A stretch of 44,522 bases of DNA from an uncultured Ignavibacteriota bacterium (GTDB lineage: Bacteria > Bacteroidota > Ignavibacteria > UBA10030 > UBA8401), in NCBI GenBank assembly GCA_903958625.1, contig CAJBTU010000328.1, forward strand, positions 1-44,522, written 5' to 3'. The notes under the pieces were generated by a model. The model was given only the letters and a program-made list of their open reading frames with translations, made no database searches and was not told the origin of the DNA. Shown piece after piece: positions 41,428-44,522 of this stretch. How positions within the stretch are numbered: the stretch's first letter is position 1; each line of letters opens with the position of its first letter. The translations under genes and the position numbers were made by a program.

Positions 41428-43572
41428 CTATTTCATCAGCAACATTTTCCTGGTTTCAACTAAATTTTTGCCGGAGGTCTGTTGCGATACTGCTTCTAAA
41501 CGGTAGAAATAAATACCGGACGGCATCTGAGAAGCGTTGAATGAATATTCATACACTCCGGCATCGATAATTCCATTTTCTACGGTTGATACTAATTGTC
41601 CCAAAGCGTTATAGACCGTCAACATTACAGCACTTCTCTCGGTGACACTGAAACTGATGGTTGTTGAGGGATTGAACGGATTAGGATAATTTTGTTCCAA
41701 TGCGAACTTTGAAGGAGTGGATGAAGATCGTTTCGTTTCGTCCTTGACAGACAATGAAACATTTCTTAACCATAGCGAATAGAGGGTAAGGTTTGTCGTT
41801 GCAGAATATGCCGCTCCGGTTGCATACGACGTTCCCGAACCATTAGGATTTGTATTCCATCCATTAAAGGTATATCCGCTTCTCACCATCGTGCCTGGAC
41901 CCAATATGGTCGTTGCAGTGGTAAAAGTTCCTCCGGCCGGTACAGTTCCGCCGGTATATTTATACCCAACATACGTTATAGTATATTGGCCGCCAGCAAG
42001 GGCAGTAAAGATAGGAATTAGTGTAACATTATTACTCGGCATTAAGAACGTGTAAGGATTGCTTGTCGAAGCCTGTCCTGATCCGCCGACCGCATAATCC
42101 CACCGTGTAAACGTATACCCGGCATTTGGCATTGCTGTCAGTGTCACTGATGTTCCTACGGGATACGAGTCTCCATAAATTGTTCCGCCGCTGACAGAAC
42201 CGCTTGAGGATGCATTGACTTTCAAAACGTACAAGTTATCAATGCTTCCTTCCATCGCTCCGCGGTTTGGGGGATCGAGTCTGGCTGCACCTACTTGATC
42301 AAGCAGTACTTCCTGGCCAGCCGCGCTTGTTCCAGTAAGATTCACATAGCTGGTCCCGTTCCAATATGCAACAACAGGAGTAACATTATTATTATTGGCA
42401 AACCGTGTGCGGGTTCCTTTGTTGCTGAAAACAAAGCTTCCACTTTTCAATGTGGGTGCCACCGTACCGGTGTTAGAATAGAGTAACGGACGGAATATTT
42501 GTTCGCCGATCTCCAATCCACCGGCATCCGTAATTTTCGCCAACACTCCCCCCGAAAATATTGTATTGTTGCTTCCACTGATTGCACCCGTGTACAACAC
42601 GTTGCTTGCTGTAGCTCCAATCCCTGCCGGAACAGCGGCATGAAGGATAGAATAATAGACCGATACACCAGCTTGACCGGTATACGCAACAATATCATCT
42701 AGAACAAAACCCGTCGGATTTGTAACGGTTCCCGTTGTTCTGCGATAATTGTGAGCGAGAAGTGAGTTTACAATTTTTACTGTACCATTATTATTACCAA
42801 TGGCTCCTCCCGAGTAATTTCCATAGGCCACATTACCGGTAGCGCTGCTGTTGATGAACCATACAGTTGAGCCAAGATTATTAATCGCACCGCCGATTTC
42901 CGTGCTTTGATTATTGGAGAGGGTCGAATTATTAAAATATATTACCGCGGCGTTGTTATTTTCAACGGCGCCACCACCGCCGCCGCTCGAGGTTGACCGG
43001 TTTTCGATCAACGTGCTGGATTCAAAATACGCCCGTGCCGCCGATCCGCTATTCAATAATCCACCGCCATACGAGGCGGCGTTGCGCTTGATGAAACTAT
43101 TATTCAGATAAAGAATCCCTACATTATAAATTCCGCCGCCGCTTGCGGCACTCGAATTCGAAATAATGCAGTTATTTAGAATGAGAGTTCCCGAATTAAT
43201 AATAGTTCCTCCGCTCCCCAACACTGCTCCACCCTTAAGACTCAGATTATTTAGGGTCACAATTTTGCTGACCGTGGTGATCGAAAATACATTGAACGCC
43301 GATGGAGTAGAATTCACTCTTCCCATTTCATCCAATCCGGGACGAGGAACAGTGATCAAGCAATCATTTCCCTTAAAGATTAATGTTTTATTGATGGTGA
43401 TTGGCGCCGTAACAACAATATCACCGACGATATTGATGATATCACCATCCACGGACGCGATGATCGCCGCTGCCAGTTCGGCATACGTACCAGCGTTCCG
43501 GGTGGTGGCAAAAGATTGATGCGAGATCAACAGAAAGAGTAATGATACGAAGAGGTACAGATTATTTTTCAT
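41428..43572 (-). CDS. T9SS-exported beta-helix protein with InlB-type repeats
   Basis: This 714-residue protein has a signal peptide ('LYLFVSLLFLLISHQSFA'), a right-handed beta-helix region (about 40-330) of short repeats such as 'SGGGIYNVGILYLNNSFI' and 'GGAINNLGSTVWFINSS' like polymorphic outer-membrane/choice-of-anchor proteins, two bacterial-repeat (InlB-B/Listeria-Bacteroides) domains ('GYTFTRWDYAVGG', 'SGYTFNGWNTNPNGSGTSY'), and a T9SS C-terminal sorting domain (start 'KFALEQNYPNPFNPSTTI', end 'GIYFYRLEA...KMLLMK'). It should be secreted across the outer membrane and kept at the surface, probably in adhesion or glycan contact; the function is inferred. A single-gene unit ending at the 41361-41406 terminator. 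Confidence 0.93.
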   Translation of the reverse strand: MKNNLYLFVSLLFLLISHQSFATTRNAGTYAELAAAIIASVDGDIINIVGDIVVTAPITINKTLIFKGNDCLITVPRPGLDEMGRVNSTPSAFNVFSITTVSKIVTLNNLSLKGGAVLGSGGTIINSGTLILNNCIISNSSAASGGGIYNVGILYLNNSFIKRNAASYGGGLLNSGSAARAYFESSTLIENRSTSSGGGGGAVENNNAAVIYFNNSTLSNNQSTEIGGAINNLGSTVWFINSSATGNVAYGNYSGGAIGNNNGTVKIVNSLLAHNYRRTTGTVTNPTGFVLDDIVAYTGQAGVSVYYSILHAAVPAGIGATASNVLYTGAISGSNNTIFSGGVLAKITDAGGLEIGEQIFRPLLYSNTGTVAPTLKSGSFVFSNKGTRTRFANNNNVTPVVAYWNGTSYVNLTGTSAAGQEVLLDQVGAARLDPPNRGAMEGSIDNLYVLKVNASSSGSVSGGTIYGDSYPVGTSVTLTAMPNAGYTFTRWDYAVGGSGQASTSNPYTFLMPSNNVTLIPIFTALAGGQYTITYVGYKYTGGTVPAGGTFTTATTILGPGTMVRSGYTFNGWNTNPNGSGTSYATGAAYSATTNLTLYSLWLRNVSLSVKDETKRSSSTPSKFALEQNYPNPFNPSTTISFSVTERSAVMLTVYNALGQLVSTVENGIIDAGVYEYSFNASQMPSGIYFYRLEAVSQQTSGKNLVETRKMLLMK

Positions 43573-43940
43573 TCTTGTGTATTTCCTTCCAGTAATATTT
43601 GTTCATTATTTTAATGTTCACTTTGGTGTAACAAAGAATAATTCATGAGCGCTAAAGTAAATCGTACCTCCACACTTCAATTCAACCACATCAATTGCCG
43701 TGATGAGATTTTCATGCCTAATAACCCATAAATACTATGTTGATTGCATTAATTACAAAAACCATACCAAACAAAATCACCCGTTTTTTTTGATTTCTGA
43801 AGCTTAATATTTTTATTATGTCTTTTTTTGTTTACACTGTAAAGATTTTTTCATGTTTTTCTTACAGAAGTCATACGCTGAACGTCTCCGCTCGAGGTGA
43901 TATCGGGAAGTTTAGACTATCACTGATATTGGGGATTACA

Positions 43941-44038
43941 TAGTCACGCGGAGCGAGTCCGGCGTTGTATGCCGGACGAGTCTCCCGAAGGTATGCCCTT
44001 GGCAGAAGCGGTGTGCGAATCACACTTCGGCGACTGCT
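43941..44038. other. GC-rich structured intergenic element
   Basis: Within the ~500-nt AT-rich gap between two T9SS genes there is a GC-rich block with two hairpins: GTCCGGC/GCCGGAC (43957-43977, loop GTTGTAT) and GTGTG/CACAC with outer GCAG/CTGC pairs (44002-44037). The second resembles a tRNA T-arm but the loop is too short and no full tRNA can be folded. It could be a structured RNA, a mobile-element end or a dispersed intergenic repeat. The rest of 43573-44074 shows nothing recognisable. Confidence 0.4.
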
Positions 44039-44074
44039 TAGTGTGAACATATTTTATTGAGTAGCTTTACTATA

Positions 44075-44522
44075 TTATTTCATCAATACTAATTTTCTCA
44101 TCTGCGTTTTACTATCCGATGTAAGTTTAGCAAAATATATTCCACTGGATAATCTTGCGCCGTCGAACTGCACACTATGTGTTCCCGCTTCTTTCACTTC
44201 GTTCACCAGCGTCGATACTTCTTTGCCGATCGCATCGTACACTATTAATGACGTGAAGCCGTTCGTTGAGAGCTGATAGCTTATAGCTGTCGTGGGGTTG
44301 AACGGATTGGGATAATTCTGTTCCAGCGCAAAAGCTTTTGGTGTGTTTGCGGCGGTCACTTCAACCGTTTGTGAATACTCGAATTTGCCATCACGGTCAA
44401 TCTGTTTTAGCCGGTATGATGTTTTGCCTGATGCGGATTTGTCGTTGAATGAGTACGATTTTGGGGCGTTGGTGGTGCCGTTTCCTTCCACGAAGCCGAT
44501 TTTTGTCCACTCGCCCTTCGAC
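44075..44522 (-). CDS. C-terminus of a T9SS-exported protein, 5' part beyond window
   Basis: The minus-strand frame continues to the right edge without a stop; the ORF track starts at an internal GTG (44491), but upstream codons 'SKGEWTKIGFVEGNG' are clearly in frame. Visible are an Ig-like end ('KTSYRLKQIDRDGKFEYSQT') and the T9SS sorting domain ('AFALEQNYPNPFNPTTAISY' to 'GIYFAKLTSDSKTQMRKLVL'). The protein should be secreted by T9SS; its main domain lies outside the window, so function cannot be assigned. Confidence 0.93.
   Translation of the reverse strand, partial: SKGEWTKIGFVEGNGTTNAPKSYSFNDKSASGKTSYRLKQIDRDGKFEYSQTVEVTAANTPKAFALEQNYPNPFNPTTAISYQLSTNGFTSLIVYDAIGKEVSTLVNEVKEAGTHSVQFDGARLSSGIYFAKLTSDSKTQMRKLVLMK

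Noticed and set aside
43941-44038. GC-rich block considered as a tRNA or integron attC site
   Set aside because: The T-arm-like hairpin has a 5-nt loop, the acceptor strands do not pair, and no attC core words are present.

Overview
The window reads as a stretch of chromosome from a member of the Bacteroidota/Chlorobiota lineage, most likely Ignavibacteria. The main clue is the pair of type IX secretion (T9SS) C-terminal sorting domains of the 'FALEQNYPNPFNP' type at the right-hand end. A propeller protein of a kind common in that lineage at the left edge, weak Shine-Dalgarno usage and lineage-typical gene families fit this. No rRNA, CRISPR array, phage or intact insertion sequence was seen. 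Both edges cut a gene.

Layout, left to right. 1-1963 (minus): 3'-truncated propeller-repeat secreted protein, absent from the ORF track because it has no stop in the window. 2028-4068 (minus): operon crp-like regulator, PHP phosphoesterase, ribH. 4166-8142 (minus): a 939-aa metallopeptidase-like/PD40/beta-barrel protein overlapping a BamB-like PQQ lipoprotein. 8393-9478 (minus): Fic protein with a perfect inverted repeat upstream, then a decayed intergenic stretch. 10102-16009 (minus): YhhQ-like transporter, type 2 IPP isomerase, polyprenyl synthase, HPr, PTS enzyme I and phosphoglucose/phosphomannose isomerase. 16076-16323: a tRNA-Pro gene, a degenerate tandem copy of its 5' half, and two hairpins. 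16434-25070 (plus): histidine kinase, FecR-domain protein whose signal peptide is split by a T9 tract, and a 1595-aa PKD-repeat protein. 25365-27140 (plus): acyl-CoA ligase. 27214-30237 (minus): hybrid histidine kinase and GNAT acetyltransferase. 30325-30977 (minus): GroES-like protein and a small coupled protein. 31124-40787 (minus): seven-gene multiheme cytochrome operon. 41428-44522 (minus): T9SS-exported beta-helix protein and the C-terminus of another T9SS protein.

The most striking system is 31124-40787. Seven minus-strand genes are packed with overlaps or gaps of at most 6 nt. In transcription order they encode a predicted di-heme membrane cytochrome b, a membrane-anchored TPR protein, three exported multiheme c-type cytochromes with 20, 37 and 10 CxxCH motifs (67 in total), an outer-membrane beta-barrel protein, and a membrane-anchored FAD/NAD(P)/Fe-S oxidoreductase. 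The 37-heme protein is built from 11 tandem ~73-residue modules. Each has three CxxCH motifs and three further conserved histidines, between end caps shared with the 10-heme protein, which has only two modules. I infer a trans-envelope electron conduit: quinol pool to cytochrome b, then periplasmic heme wires, then the outer membrane. Direction and terminal acceptor cannot be read from the sequence.
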